Of a stretch of DNA of 64,000 bases, positions 35,411 to 44,269 are shown in pieces. Source of the DNA: Robiginitalea sp. (lineage in GTDB: Bacteria; Bacteroidota; Bacteroidia; Flavobacteriales; Flavobacteriaceae); the NCBI GenBank assembly GCA_024638915.1, contig JAHEJJ010000001.1, forward strand, positions 124,001-188,000. The letters run 5' to 3'. Positions within the stretch are counted from its first letter, which is position 1, and the number at the start of each line of letters is the position of its first letter. The position numbers and the translations under genes are program-made. The notes below the pieces were generated by a model. The model did not search any database. It saw nothing but the letters and a program-made list of their open reading frames with translations, and had not been told where the DNA came from.

Positions 35411-37201
35411 ATGCAGGAATTACCCATAGAAATACAATTGAGTACATTGCCGAATGAACCTGGGGTTTATCAGTTCTATGACAAATCGGGCCAGATCCTC
35501 TATGTGGGTAAGGCAAAAAACTTAAAAAAAAGAGTTGCTTCTTATTTTACAAAGAATCATGATAGCGGGAAGACCAGATTGTTGGTCAGGAAGATCTCAT
35601 CTGTTAAACATATTATTGTCCGGACAGAATCCGATGCGTTGTTGCTCGAGAACAATCTGATCAAAAAATATAAACCCCGCTACAATGTATTGTTGAGGGA
35701 CGATAAGTCTTATCCATGGATATGCATTAAAAATGAAAGGTTCCCCAGGGTTTTTGCCACCAGAAAGCTCATCAGGGACGGTTCAGAATACTTTGGCCCC
35801 TACACCCGGATGAAAACAGTTAAAACGTTGCTCGATCTCATACGGGATGTGTATCCGCTTCGCACCTGCAATTATGATCTTTCTGCAGAGAAGATCGAAG
35901 CCGGCAAGTACAAACGCTGTCTTGAGTATCATCTGGGAAATTGCCTTGGTCCTTGTGAAGATTTGCAAAGTGCAGAAGAATACCATAAACAGATCGATGA
36001 TATCCGCCAGATTATCAGGGGAAATTTTAAATCTTCTATTCATTATTTTAAGAAGCAGATGAAGATCCTGGCATCTCAAATGCGTTTTGAGGAGGCACAG
36101 CAAATCAAGGAAAAGATAGAGGTGCTGGAGATGTACCAGGCAAAATCGACCGTAGTGAACCCCAAAATCAACAATGTTGATGTATTTACCATCGTATCAG
36201 ATGCAGGCTTTGCCTATGTCAACTTTATGCAACTCTCGCATGGTGCCATCGTAAGGGCGCACACCATAGAGATCAAAAAGAAACTCGATGAAAACAACAG
36301 AGACCTGCTGCAATTGGCCATCGTGGAATTACGCCAGCGCTTTAACTCTGAATCCAGAATAGTTTATCTTCCTTTCCCGCTAAGCTTGCCGGATAATTTA
36401 AAGGTTGTTCTTCCCAAACTTGGTGATAAGAAAAAGCTGCTCGATCTCTCGGAACGCAATGCTAAATTTTTCAGACAGGAGCGTTTTAAGCAGGTCAAAA
36501 TTGCCGACCCCGATCGGCATACAAACCGACTGATGGCTCAGATGAAACGCGATCTTCGACTCAACGCCGAACCCAGGCATATTGAATGTTTCGATAATTC
36601 GAATATGCAGGGAACAAACCCTGTGGCGGCATGCGTGGTATTTAAGAACGGCAAGCCCGTAAAAAAAGAATACCGGCTTTTTAATATTAAAACGGTAACC
36701 GGTCCGGATGATTATGCGTCTATGGAAGAGGTGGTTTTCAGACGTTATAAACGGCTGTTAAATGAGGGGGAAGCCCTACCACAGCTCATCGTGATAGATG
36801 GAGGTAAAGGACAACTGTCTTCGGCCCTGAAAAGTCTCGATATATTGGGCTTAAGGGGGAAGATCGCAATTATAGGGATCGCTAAAAGGTTGGAAGAAAT
36901 CTATTTCCCGGACGATCCCATACCCTTGTACCTCGATAAAAAATCCGAATCGTTAAAAATCATACAGCAATTGAGAAATGAAGCCCATCGGTTCGGGATC
37001 AACTTTCACAGGAACAAAAGAAGCAAGGCAGCGATAAATACAGAATTGGAAATGATCGAGGGTATTGGAGAAAAGACCGCAAGGGATCTACTGAGACATT
37101 TCAAATCTGTGAAGCGTGTTAAAGAAGCCTCGTTGGAAGATCTTTCCGAAAAAGTGGGCATGGCCCGGGCACGTAAGATCTTCGAAAACTTCAATGGATG
37201 A
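35411..37201 (+). CDS. uvrC: Excinuclease ABC subunit C
   Basis: A 596-residue nucleotide excision repair nuclease that makes the 3' and 5' incisions with UvrB. The GIY-YIG domain lies at residues 17-95 (GVYQFYDKSGQILYVGKAKN), the UVR helix pair near 205-240, the RNase H-like nuclease from CFDNSNMQGTNPVAA onward, and the helix-hairpin-helix EGIGEKTARDLLRHF at the end. ATG at 35411 is preferred to the TTG three codons upstream. It overlaps the patatin gene by four bases (ATGA). Confidence 0.95.
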   Translation: MQELPIEIQLSTLPNEPGVYQFYDKSGQILYVGKAKNLKKRVASYFTKNHDSGKTRLLVRKISSVKHIIVRTESDALLLENNLIKKYKPRYNVLLRDDKSYPWICIKNERFPRVFATRKLIRDGSEYFGPYTRMKTVKTLLDLIRDVYPLRTCNYDLSAEKIEAGKYKRCLEYHLGNCLGPCEDLQSAEEYHKQIDDIRQIIRGNFKSSIHYFKKQMKILASQMRFEEAQQIKEKIEVLEMYQAKSTVVNPKINNVDVFTIVSDAGFAYVNFMQLSHGAIVRAHTIEIKKKLDENNRDLLQLAIVELRQRFNSESRIVYLPFPLSLPDNLKVVLPKLGDKKKLLDLSERNAKFFRQERFKQVKIADPDRHTNRLMAQMKRDLRLNAEPRHIECFDNSNMQGTNPVAACVVFKNGKPVKKEYRLFNIKTVTGPDDYASMEEVVFRRYKRLLNEGEALPQLIVIDGGKGQLSSALKSLDILGLRGKIAIIGIAKRLEEIYFPDDPIPLYLDKKSESLKIIQQLRNEAHRFGINFHRNKRSKAAINTELEMIEGIGEKTARDLLRHFKSVKRVKEASLEDLSEKVGMARARKIFENFNG

Positions 37202-39471
37202 GATGGGGACGGAATACATATCGTTTTTTACTGCTCCTTCTTGGTTCAGTGGGTTGCTTTTCGGTAGGTGCGCAAGATGAAGGAACAGACCCTAAGCCAA
37301 AAATCGGACTTGTCCTCAGTGGTGGTGGTGCAAAGGGGATGGCGCATATCGGAGCTTTAAAGGTTATCGAAGAAGCGGGGGTAAAGATCGACTTCATTGG
37401 AGGTACCAGTATGGGCGCCATTGTCGGGGGACTATATGCCTCTGGATATTCAGCTGCTGAACTGGATTCGATCCTGCGTTCCACAGATTTCAATCAGATC
37501 ATCCAGGATAATTTCCCGAGGGGGAACAAGACGTTTTATGACAAGGAAGATGCTGAACGTTATGCGCTAAGCCTGCCCTTCGATAATTTTAAGATCACTT
37601 TTCCAAAAGGGATATCCAGCGGTCAGAACATATACAATGAATTGGTGAAATTGATGTACCACGTAAGAGACCTGGAAGATTTTAATCGGTTGCCGATTCC
37701 ATTCTTTTGTATGGCCACGGATGTTGTTAACGGATCCGAGGTATTGATAAATAAGGGATACCTGCCCGAGGCAGTACTGGCAAGCGGTGCCTTTCCTTCG
37801 CTTTTTGAGCCTGCCGAACTCGATGGCAGGACCTTGATAGATGGCGGTGTGCTGAATAATTACCCGGTGGAAGAGATCCGGGCTATGGGGGCAGAAATTG
37901 TCATTGGAGTAGATGTGCAACATAGTCTGAGGGATAAGGAAGCGCTGAAATCTGCCTCTGATATTCTCTTGCAGATCAATAATTACAGGACAGTAAGCGC
38001 TATGGTGGAGAAAGCAGCGCTTACCGACATCTATATCAAACCCGACATGCAGGACTACTCTGTTATTGATTTCAACCAGATCGATACTATACTCAGCCTG
38101 GGCGAGAATGCCGCCAGAGGAAAATGGGAGGAGTTACTTGCTATTTCTGGTAAAGAATATATTGCGGATCGGCCCAAAGTGAAAGTAAAGGATTCTGTTC
38201 ACATCAGCCGTTTGGAAGTGGAGGGCAACCAAAATTATACGAGAGGATATGTTAAGGGGAAACTGCGATTTGACCCCGATGAGATAATCAGTTTCGACAA
38301 ATTAAATCAGGGGGTTAACAATTTGGCGGCAACTGGAAATTTCATCAGTGTACGTTATGAGCTGACCAGCGAAGGCAAAGGAGACAAACTAAGAGTGATC
38401 CTTAGGGAAAATCCCAATAAGACATTGTTAAGATTAGGGGTTCATTACGACGATCTTTATAAAACCGCTGCGCTTATCAATGTGACCAGAAAGAATCTGT
38501 TGCTGAAAGATGATGTCGCCTCTTTCGACTTTATGCTGGGCGATAATATCCGTTATAATTTTCAGTATTATGTCGATAAGGGTTCCTATTGGAGTTATGG
38601 GATTAGTTCACGACTAGACGAATTTAAACAGGAGATCAATGTTGAGGATTTCAGATCAAATTTGAATATTCAATCAGGCCCTGCAGTCAACGAGATAAAT
38701 CTGGACGTTGCTGATGTAACCAACCAGATCTATATTCAAACTGCATTGCGCGAAGAATTTGCCTTACGGCTGGGGCTTGAACACAAATTCATTTCCTACA
38801 GTACAAGGACCCTAAGCGAGATAACCGATCCTCCTGTGCTACCGGGATCTTCTTCAGAAGTACGAACTTTTTTCGAAAAAAGCCATTATTTCAGCACCTT
38901 TGGAGGCCTGGTACTCGACACCTACAACGATCGTTACTTTCCCACTAAAGGATTGTACTTCAACGGAGATTTCCACCTATATCTTCTTTCCTCCGATTTT
39001 AGCGACAATTTTAGCGAATTCTCGGTAGCTAAGGCCAGGATGGGAGCCGCTTTTCAGCTGCTCGAAAACTTGTCGTTCAATCTGGAGACCGAAGGAGGAT
39101 TTAAACTGGGACAATCCGGGGTTACCACATTCGATTTTGTTCTTGGAGGTTTCGGGAATGACTTTATCAACAATTTTATATCCTTCCAGGGTTACGATTT
39201 CCTCAGTCTTCCGGGGAACAGTTATGTAAAGGCCTATGGCCGTTTTGACCTGGAATTCGTCCCAAAGAATCACTTTACTTTTTCGGCAAACATCGCCAAT
39301 GTAGAAGACGATCTCTTCAGGACGGGAGAATGGTTTACGGCCCCTGATTTTACAGGCTATGCCATTGGCTACGGCTGGGAATCATTTATTGGCCCCGTTC
39401 AGGTAGTTTACTCATGGACTCCGGAACTTAAGGACGGAAATTTCTATTTCAGTATCGGATATTGGTTCTGA
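37198..39471 (+). CDS. Patatin-like phospholipase fused to POTRA/BamA-like barrel (PlpD-type)
   Basis: A 757-residue protein. Signal peptide (to about residue 25, SVGAQ), patatin domain (35-330), one POTRA-like domain (about 335-410) and a C-terminal 16-strand outer membrane barrel (420-757). The serine-aspartate dyad is intact: GGGAKG at 42-47, Ser71 in GTSMG, and Asp215 in DGGVLNNYP. This is the architecture of type Vd autotransporters such as PlpD, whose patatin domain acts as a phospholipase A1. Whether the lipase is released or kept facing inside or outside is not known from sequence. Four-base overlap with uvrC. Confidence 0.9.
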   Translation: MRWGRNTYRFLLLLLGSVGCFSVGAQDEGTDPKPKIGLVLSGGGAKGMAHIGALKVIEEAGVKIDFIGGTSMGAIVGGLYASGYSAAELDSILRSTDFNQIIQDNFPRGNKTFYDKEDAERYALSLPFDNFKITFPKGISSGQNIYNELVKLMYHVRDLEDFNRLPIPFFCMATDVVNGSEVLINKGYLPEAVLASGAFPSLFEPAELDGRTLIDGGVLNNYPVEEIRAMGAEIVIGVDVQHSLRDKEALKSASDILLQINNYRTVSAMVEKAALTDIYIKPDMQDYSVIDFNQIDTILSLGENAARGKWEELLAISGKEYIADRPKVKVKDSVHISRLEVEGNQNYTRGYVKGKLRFDPDEIISFDKLNQGVNNLAATGNFISVRYELTSEGKGDKLRVILRENPNKTLLRLGVHYDDLYKTAALINVTRKNLLLKDDVASFDFMLGDNIRYNFQYYVDKGSYWSYGISSRLDEFKQEINVEDFRSNLNIQSGPAVNEINLDVADVTNQIYIQTALREEFALRLGLEHKFISYSTRTLSEITDPPVLPGSSSEVRTFFEKSHYFSTFGGLVLDTYNDRYFPTKGLYFNGDFHLYLLSSDFSDNFSEFSVAKARMGAAFQLLENLSFNLETEGGFKLGQSGVTTFDFVLGGFGNDFINNFISFQGYDFLSLPGNSYVKAYGRFDLEFVPKNHFTFSANIANVEDDLFRTGEWFTAPDFTGYAIGYGWESFIGPVQVVYSWTPELKDGNFYFSIGYWF

Positions 39472-39509
39472 AAAGCAGCCTTGCCCAGAATCCTTAGAAC
39501 TCCCTTTAT

Positions 39510-39535
39510 TGGCGTAGAAAATCTCGCCATTTTTT
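39510..39535 (+). terminator. Weak intrinsic terminator after the patatin gene
   Basis: TGGCG (39510-39514) pairs with CGCCA (39525-39529) around a 10-nt loop and is followed by six T. The stem is short. Confidence 0.35.
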
Positions 39536-39637
39536 CCGATATTTGCTTAAATATGTGCTAAGGATGTTGAAGCTGCGTAACGATATTTCAGCCCACCTCA
39601 GGGCGATGTGGTAACACATTAAATTCTCCTGAATCGA

Positions 39638-39665
39638 TTGCAGAGTTTAATACAAATTACATTTA
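39638..39665 (+). promoter_or_regulatory. hppD promoter
   Basis: TTG (39638-39640), 17-nt spacer and TACATTTA (39658-39665), one mismatch from TAnnTTTG, lie about 25 nt before the ATG. Confidence 0.5.
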
Positions 39666-39690
39666 GTCCATTTATTGAAATAAAACAATC

Positions 39691-40833
39691 ATGTCCACAG
39701 TAGATAATACATCGTTAAAATTAACCAAGGAAAATGAACAGGCAGCCGATTTTTTGCCTCTTCTGGGAACAGATCACGTAGAACTATACGTAGGTAATGC
39801 CAAGCAAGCTGCTTACTATTATATGGCCGCATGGGGATTTCAACCCCTGGCCTATGCAGGTTTAGAAACCGGGCTCAAAGACAAGGTATCTTACGTCTTA
39901 CAGCAGGATAAGATAAGACTGGTGCTGACCTCACCTCTTAAACCGGGAGGCGAGATCAACCGCCATGTCAATTCACATGGTGATGGCGTAAAGGCTATCG
40001 CGCTATGGGTGGATAACGCGTCAAAAAGTTATGAGGAAACCACAAAAAGGGGGGCCGAAAGTTATCTGAAACCTACAACAGTTAAGGACGAGCACGGAGA
40101 AGTTGTGCTTTCGGGTATTCATACCTATGGAGAAACGGTCCATATTTTTGTGGAGCGAAGCAAATATTCCGGACCCTTTATGCCCGGATACATAAAGTGG
40201 GACCCCTATTACAGGGCGGAGCCTGTGGGCCTTAAATACATAGATCATATGGTGGGCAATGTGGGGTGGAATGAAATGAACAAATGGTGTGACTTCTATG
40301 CCCGTGTCATGGGATTTGCCCAGTTGATCTCCTTCGACGATAAAGATATCTCTACAGAGTATACCGCCCTTATGAGTAAGGTGATGAGCAATGGGAATGG
40401 ACGGATCAAGTTTCCTATCAATGAACCAGCCGAAGGGCGCAAGAAATCGCAGATAGAGGAGTATATTGAATTCTACAACGGTGCTGGGGTTCAACATATC
40501 GCAGTGGCTACAGACAATATTATAGAAACGGTAACCTCTCTCAAAAAGCGTGGGGTAGAATTCCTCACCGTACCGGCCATATACTATGAAGATGTCCTGG
40601 ACAGAGTAGGAGAGATAGATGAAGACCTTGCTCCTTTAAAAGAACTGGGAATACTTATAGATCGCGACGATGAGGGATATCTGCTTCAGATCTTCACCAA
40701 ACCTATCCTCGACAGGCCTACGATGTTTATCGAAATCATTCAGCGTAAAGGTGCCAAATCTTTTGGCAAAGGAAATTTTAAAGCGCTTTTCGAATCGATC
40801 GAAAGAGAGCAGGCGTCCAGAGGTACTTTGTAG
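39691..40833 (+). CDS. hppD: 4-hydroxyphenylpyruvate dioxygenase
   Basis: A 380-residue non-heme iron enzyme that turns 4-hydroxyphenylpyruvate into homogentisate in tyrosine and phenylalanine breakdown. It has two vicinal-oxygen-chelate domains. The iron ligands His186 (YIDHMVGN), His269 (VQHIAVATDN) and Glu348 (FIEIIQRKG) are in the C-terminal one, and the closing helix FGKGNFKALFESIE is intact. Homogentisate dioxygenase, often next to it, is not in this window. A GCCTTTA/TAAAGGC hairpin follows the stop at once. Confidence 0.95.
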   Translation: MSTVDNTSLKLTKENEQAADFLPLLGTDHVELYVGNAKQAAYYYMAAWGFQPLAYAGLETGLKDKVSYVLQQDKIRLVLTSPLKPGGEINRHVNSHGDGVKAIALWVDNASKSYEETTKRGAESYLKPTTVKDEHGEVVLSGIHTYGETVHIFVERSKYSGPFMPGYIKWDPYYRAEPVGLKYIDHMVGNVGWNEMNKWCDFYARVMGFAQLISFDDKDISTEYTALMSKVMSNGNGRIKFPINEPAEGRKKSQIEEYIEFYNGAGVQHIAVATDNIIETVTSLKKRGVEFLTVPAIYYEDVLDRVGEIDEDLAPLKELGILIDRDDEGYLLQIFTKPILDRPTMFIEIIQRKGAKSFGKGNFKALFESIEREQASRGTL

Positions 40834-40948
40834 GCCTTTATTCTTAAGGATTTGTAAATTTTTAAAGGCTTGGTATAAAGTATTGTTAATTGTGTAGTTA
40901 AAGAACGTTAAAAGCTGTTAGCCCCAGTGGCCCTTGTATTACTTTTAC

Positions 40949-41056
40949 ACCACGTAAGGGGTGGTTCCCTTATTACTTTAAGTATTGGTTTTTCATAATT
41001 TAAAGTTTGGTTGGTTATTTAGGAAAAGCTCTGACGTTCAAGTCGGGGCTTTTTTT
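40949..41056 (+). ncRNA. Candidate structured small RNA, second copy of 17-mer plus terminator
   Basis: The 333 bases between hppD and the DUF3108 gene contain no gene. On the plus strand lie ACCAC/GTGGT (40949-40953, 40961-40965), a competing AAGGG/CCCTT pair, and ACTTTAA (40975-40981) with TTAAAGT (41000-41006). The latter stem ends where the 17-mer TTTGGTTGGTTATTTAG (41006-41022) begins, and a terminator follows after one base. The layout mirrors that at 7828-7948. It may be a separate small RNA or a processed 3' end of the hppD mRNA; no perfect promoter was found. Confidence 0.35.
41024..41056 (+). terminator. Intrinsic terminator downstream of hppD
   Basis: AAAAGCTCTGAC (41024-41035) pairs with GTCGGGGCTTTT (41042-41053) with two G-U wobbles and a 6-nt loop, then a T run to 41056. 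Same design as the terminator at 7916. Confidence 0.8.
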
Positions 41057-41145
41057 ATACAATACTTTGGAACAAAATTTGTTTAAGGTTATGGTAATCA
41101 TCCATTAAGTAATGGTTATGAAGTCTTTAGAAGCTGAATAATTGA

Positions 41146-41153
41146 TACTTTTG
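41146..41153 (+). promoter_or_regulatory. -7 element of the DUF3108-kynA-M23-pgi operon
   Basis: TACTTTTG matches TAnnTTTG and lies 13 nt before the DUF3108 start codon. No clear TTG at -33. Confidence 0.45.
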
Positions 41154-41166
41154 AATATAATTCGAT

Positions 41167-42018
41167 ATGAAAAGAGGACTTATCATTCTTCTGATGCTTT
41201 TCGGTGTTCTGCTGAATGCCCAGGATACTTCTGATTTTGTCTACACTGATTCATCGCATGTGGAGAAGGATTCGGGCAATCACGAAAAGAAAAAGAACAT
41301 CCCTATGGCTTTTAAACCGGGGGAGTGGTTAAAATTCCGAATACACTATGGCATCCTTAATGCCAGTTATGCCACCCTTCACCTTACCAGGGACAATATC
41401 GATCAAAAACCTGTTTACCATGTAGTCGGACGGGGAAAAACAACAGGCTTTGCCAGTATTTTTTTCAAAGTTGATGACCGGTACGAAAGTTATTTTGATG
41501 TGCAGGACGGAAAACCCTACCGATTTATTCGCAAGATTGATGAAGGTGGTTATACCAGAGATACCGAGATCAATTTTGATCATAATCGTGATATCGCCGT
41601 CTTAGATGACAAGAAAACTAATAAAAAGTTTAAATTTACCGTTGAAGACAGCATTCAGGACCTTATTTCCGCTTTCTACTATCTGCGAAATAATTTTGAG
41701 GCAAAAGATCTGGTACAAGATGAGGACATTGAATTGGAGATGTTATTCGACGATGATGGCATTTTTAAGTTCAAACTTAGATACCTGGGTAAAGAGGTGC
41801 TAAAAACCAAATTCGGCAAAGTTGAATGCCTTAAGTTCAGACCTTTTGTGCAATCTGGAAGGATATTCAAAGAACAGGAAAGCCTCACACTTTGGGTGTC
41901 GAACGACCTCAACAAAATTCCGATCAGGATTAAGGCTGATCTGGTAATAGGCGCCATCAAAGCAGATCTGGACGGATATAACGGTCTTAAGAATCAGTTC
42001 AAGATTATAATGGACTAA
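41167..42018 (+). CDS. DUF3108 domain exported protein
   Basis: A 283-residue secreted protein. A signal peptide (about residues 1-19, VLLNAQ) and a Lys/Glu/Ser-rich linker precede one DUF3108 domain: FKPGEWLKFRIHYGILNASYATL at its start, VFFKVDDRYESYFD-like strands, and LTLWVSNDLNKIPIRIKADLVIG at the end. The family consists of periplasmic beta-rich proteins without a known function. It is the first gene of a tight operon, with kynA starting 7 bp after its stop. Confidence 0.85.
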   Translation: MKRGLIILLMLFGVLLNAQDTSDFVYTDSSHVEKDSGNHEKKKNIPMAFKPGEWLKFRIHYGILNASYATLHLTRDNIDQKPVYHVVGRGKTTGFASIFFKVDDRYESYFDVQDGKPYRFIRKIDEGGYTRDTEINFDHNRDIAVLDDKKTNKKFKFTVEDSIQDLISAFYYLRNNFEAKDLVQDEDIELEMLFDDDGIFKFKLRYLGKEVLKTKFGKVECLKFRPFVQSGRIFKEQESLTLWVSNDLNKIPIRIKADLVIGAIKADLDGYNGLKNQFKIIMD

Positions 42019-42025
42019 GACCATA

Positions 42026-42997
42026 ATGAAAGAAAAGGAGCGCATTGAATCCCAAATCGATAAATTAAAAGAGAAGTACAAGGATTCAGGACAGGATATC
42101 AGCTCTTACCTCGACGGATTACTCTACCAGCGCTATCTTACTTATTGGGACTACATTCACCTCGACACTCTGCTGAGCTTACAGGTTCCACGAACGTACT
42201 ACCCTGATGAAGAGATATTTATCATGTATCATCAGATCACGGAACTCTACTTCAAACTTATTCTTCATGAGCAAAAACAAGTGGTTGACGACAAGTCGCA
42301 GAACGTAGGCTTTATCCAGGAAAAAGTAGAACGGATCAATAATTATTACAAAGCCTTGATCTCCTCCTTTAGTATTATGGTACGGGGCATGGAGCCAGAG
42401 CAATTCCTTAAGTACAGAATGGCCCTGTTGCCCTCCAGCGGCTTTCAATCTGCACAGTATAGGATGATCGAAATTTACGCTACACCCCTGGAGAATTTGG
42501 TGGATCCTCAAGTACGATCGGATTACTCGGACCATGACACCATCGAGACACTTTATGAGCAGATATATTGGAAGCGCGGAGTTTTGGACAAAAAGACCCG
42601 CGAAAAAACGCTGACCCTAAAACAATTTGAATATCGATACACCCCAAGATTCATCCGGATCGCAAAAGCGATAAAGGGAAAGACCATGTTCCATAAATAC
42701 GAGGAATTGGTGGAGCAGAATAAACATACTAAAGCCCTTACCGATGCGTTTAAAACAATGGATATCAATGCAAACGTAAATTGGCCACTGGTTCACCTGG
42801 GGTCTGCATACCGATATCTGGACAGGGGAAATGACACAATAGAAGCTACAGGAGGCACCAATTGGAAGGAATATCTGCCGCCAAGTTTCCAGAAAATTGC
42901 GTTTTTTCCAAGTCTATATACAAAACAAGAGTTAAATAATTGGGGAAAACAATGGGTTGACCATATCTTTAATCCCAAGAAAAGCCAAGTAGAGTAA
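42026..42997 (+). CDS. kynA: Tryptophan 2,3-dioxygenase
   Basis: A 323-residue heme enzyme that opens the indole ring of L-tryptophan to N-formylkynurenine, the first step of the kynurenine pathway. Substrate-side His69 in FIMYHQITELYFKL, Arg131 in KYRMALLPSSGFQSAQYR, and the proximal heme ligand His257 in PLVHLGSAYRY are visible. It is somewhat longer than the Xanthomonas enzyme. It sits inside an operon with a peptidase and pgi; its stop codon shares one base with the next start (TAATG). Confidence 0.95.
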   Translation: MKEKERIESQIDKLKEKYKDSGQDISSYLDGLLYQRYLTYWDYIHLDTLLSLQVPRTYYPDEEIFIMYHQITELYFKLILHEQKQVVDDKSQNVGFIQEKVERINNYYKALISSFSIMVRGMEPEQFLKYRMALLPSSGFQSAQYRMIEIYATPLENLVDPQVRSDYSDHDTIETLYEQIYWKRGVLDKKTREKTLTLKQFEYRYTPRFIRIAKAIKGKTMFHKYEELVEQNKHTKALTDAFKTMDINANVNWPLVHLGSAYRYLDRGNDTIEATGGTNWKEYLPPSFQKIAFFPSLYTKQELNNWGKQWVDHIFNPKKSQVE

Positions 42998-44268
42998 TGC
43001 AAAAAATCTGGGGCACAATTTTTGCAGTTTTCCTTTTAGGTGCTTGCGCCGAAAAAAAAGAGAAAACAGCCGACAAACCAGCCATAGCCGAAATCTCCAA
43101 ACCCAAAATTGAAATCCGTGAGTACGGCTTTAAAATCAGCGACTTTAATGTCATCAAAGACACCGTGCAATATGGCGATAGCTTTGGTGAGATCATGCAG
43201 GACAATGCTGTAGACTACAATAAGGTACTGAAAATCATTAACGATTATAAAGAAGTCTTTGATGTCCGTAGGATACAGGTGGGAAAACCTTACCTCTTGC
43301 TGAAATCAAAAGACAGTCTTAGCGACGTTGAGGTCTTTGTTTATCAGAATGACCTGATCAATTATACCGTGGTTGATTTTCGCGATTCCGTTACGGCCTA
43401 TAAGGCCAGAAAGGAGATCAAGTATGTGCAGAGGCAGGCATCAGGCATTATAGAGACATCCCTTTCCGAAGCTATACTAGACCAGGGTATCGATTATAAT
43501 ATCACCAATAACCTCAGTGAGATATATGCCTGGACCATAGACTTCTTCAGGCTCCAGAAAGGCGATAGGTTTAAGGTCATCTATAAGGAACGTTATATAA
43601 ATGATACGGTATATGCCGGGGCAGAGCCCATCGAAGCAGCTTACTTCGAACATAGTGGCACCCCGCTCTATGCCTTTGCTTACGAATCGGATTCACTCAA
43701 GAATATCGTCGATTATTACGACGACCAGGCTAATAACCTGAGAAGGACGTTTCTAAGAGCGCCGGTTAAATTCAGCAGGATTTCATCGCGCTATAACCTT
43801 AAAAGAAGGATCCGTTACTATGGATACAAGGTTAGACCTCACCGCGGCACAGATTACGCTGCCCCGCTGGGAACTCCGATCATGGCCACCGCCGATGGAT
43901 TGGTCACTGAATCTACGCGTCGCGGAGGGAACGGCAAGTATGTCAAGATCCGGCATAATGCTACCTATAGCACACAGTACCTGCATATGAAAAAGCAGAA
44001 GGTTAAACGAGGGGAATATGTAAAACAGGGCGATGTGATCGGATGGATCGGGATGACAGGAAATACCGGAGGGCCACATGTTTGCTATCGGTTTTGGAGA
44101 AACGGCAGACAGGTAGATCCACTAAGAGAAAAATTGCCGGCGGCCGACCCCTTACCTGAGCCGCTAAGGCCGGATTATTATTCCTATATCGGACCGATCA
44201 AAGATCAACTGGATTGTATTGAATTCAAACCTGTTATAAAAGAAGACCTGATAACATTTAACCCTTAG
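42997..44268 (+). CDS. M23 family metallopeptidase lipoprotein
   Basis: A 423-residue envelope protein. The lipoprotein signal ends LLGACA (Cys17). The middle carries OapA/LysM-like and SH3-like strand regions seen in the DipM/MepM group. The C-terminal LytM domain (about 275-400) holds [15 protein letters not shown] and GPHVCYRFW. The first His and Asp and the HxH-equivalent positions are present, although the final motif reads HVCYR rather than HLHYE-like. It probably cuts peptidoglycan cross-links or regulates a hydrolase. Between kynA and pgi in one operon. Confidence 0.85.
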   Translation: MQKIWGTIFAVFLLGACAEKKEKTADKPAIAEISKPKIEIREYGFKISDFNVIKDTVQYGDSFGEIMQDNAVDYNKVLKIINDYKEVFDVRRIQVGKPYLLLKSKDSLSDVEVFVYQNDLINYTVVDFRDSVTAYKARKEIKYVQRQASGIIETSLSEAILDQGIDYNITNNLSEIYAWTIDFFRLQKGDRFKVIYKERYINDTVYAGAEPIEAAYFEHSGTPLYAFAYESDSLKNIVDYYDDQANNLRRTFLRAPVKFSRISSRYNLKRRIRYYGYKVRPHRGTDYAAPLGTPIMATADGLVTESTRRGGNGKYVKIRHNATYSTQYLHMKKQKVKRGEYVKQGDVIGWIGMTGNTGGPHVCYRFWRNGRQVDPLREKLPAADPLPEPLRPDYYSYIGPIKDQLDCIEFKPVIKEDLITFNP

Positions 44269-44269
44269 C

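Noticed and set aside
42179-42535. 118-codon minus-strand open frame inside kynA
   Set aside because: It is antisense to the heme and substrate-binding region of a recognised enzyme.
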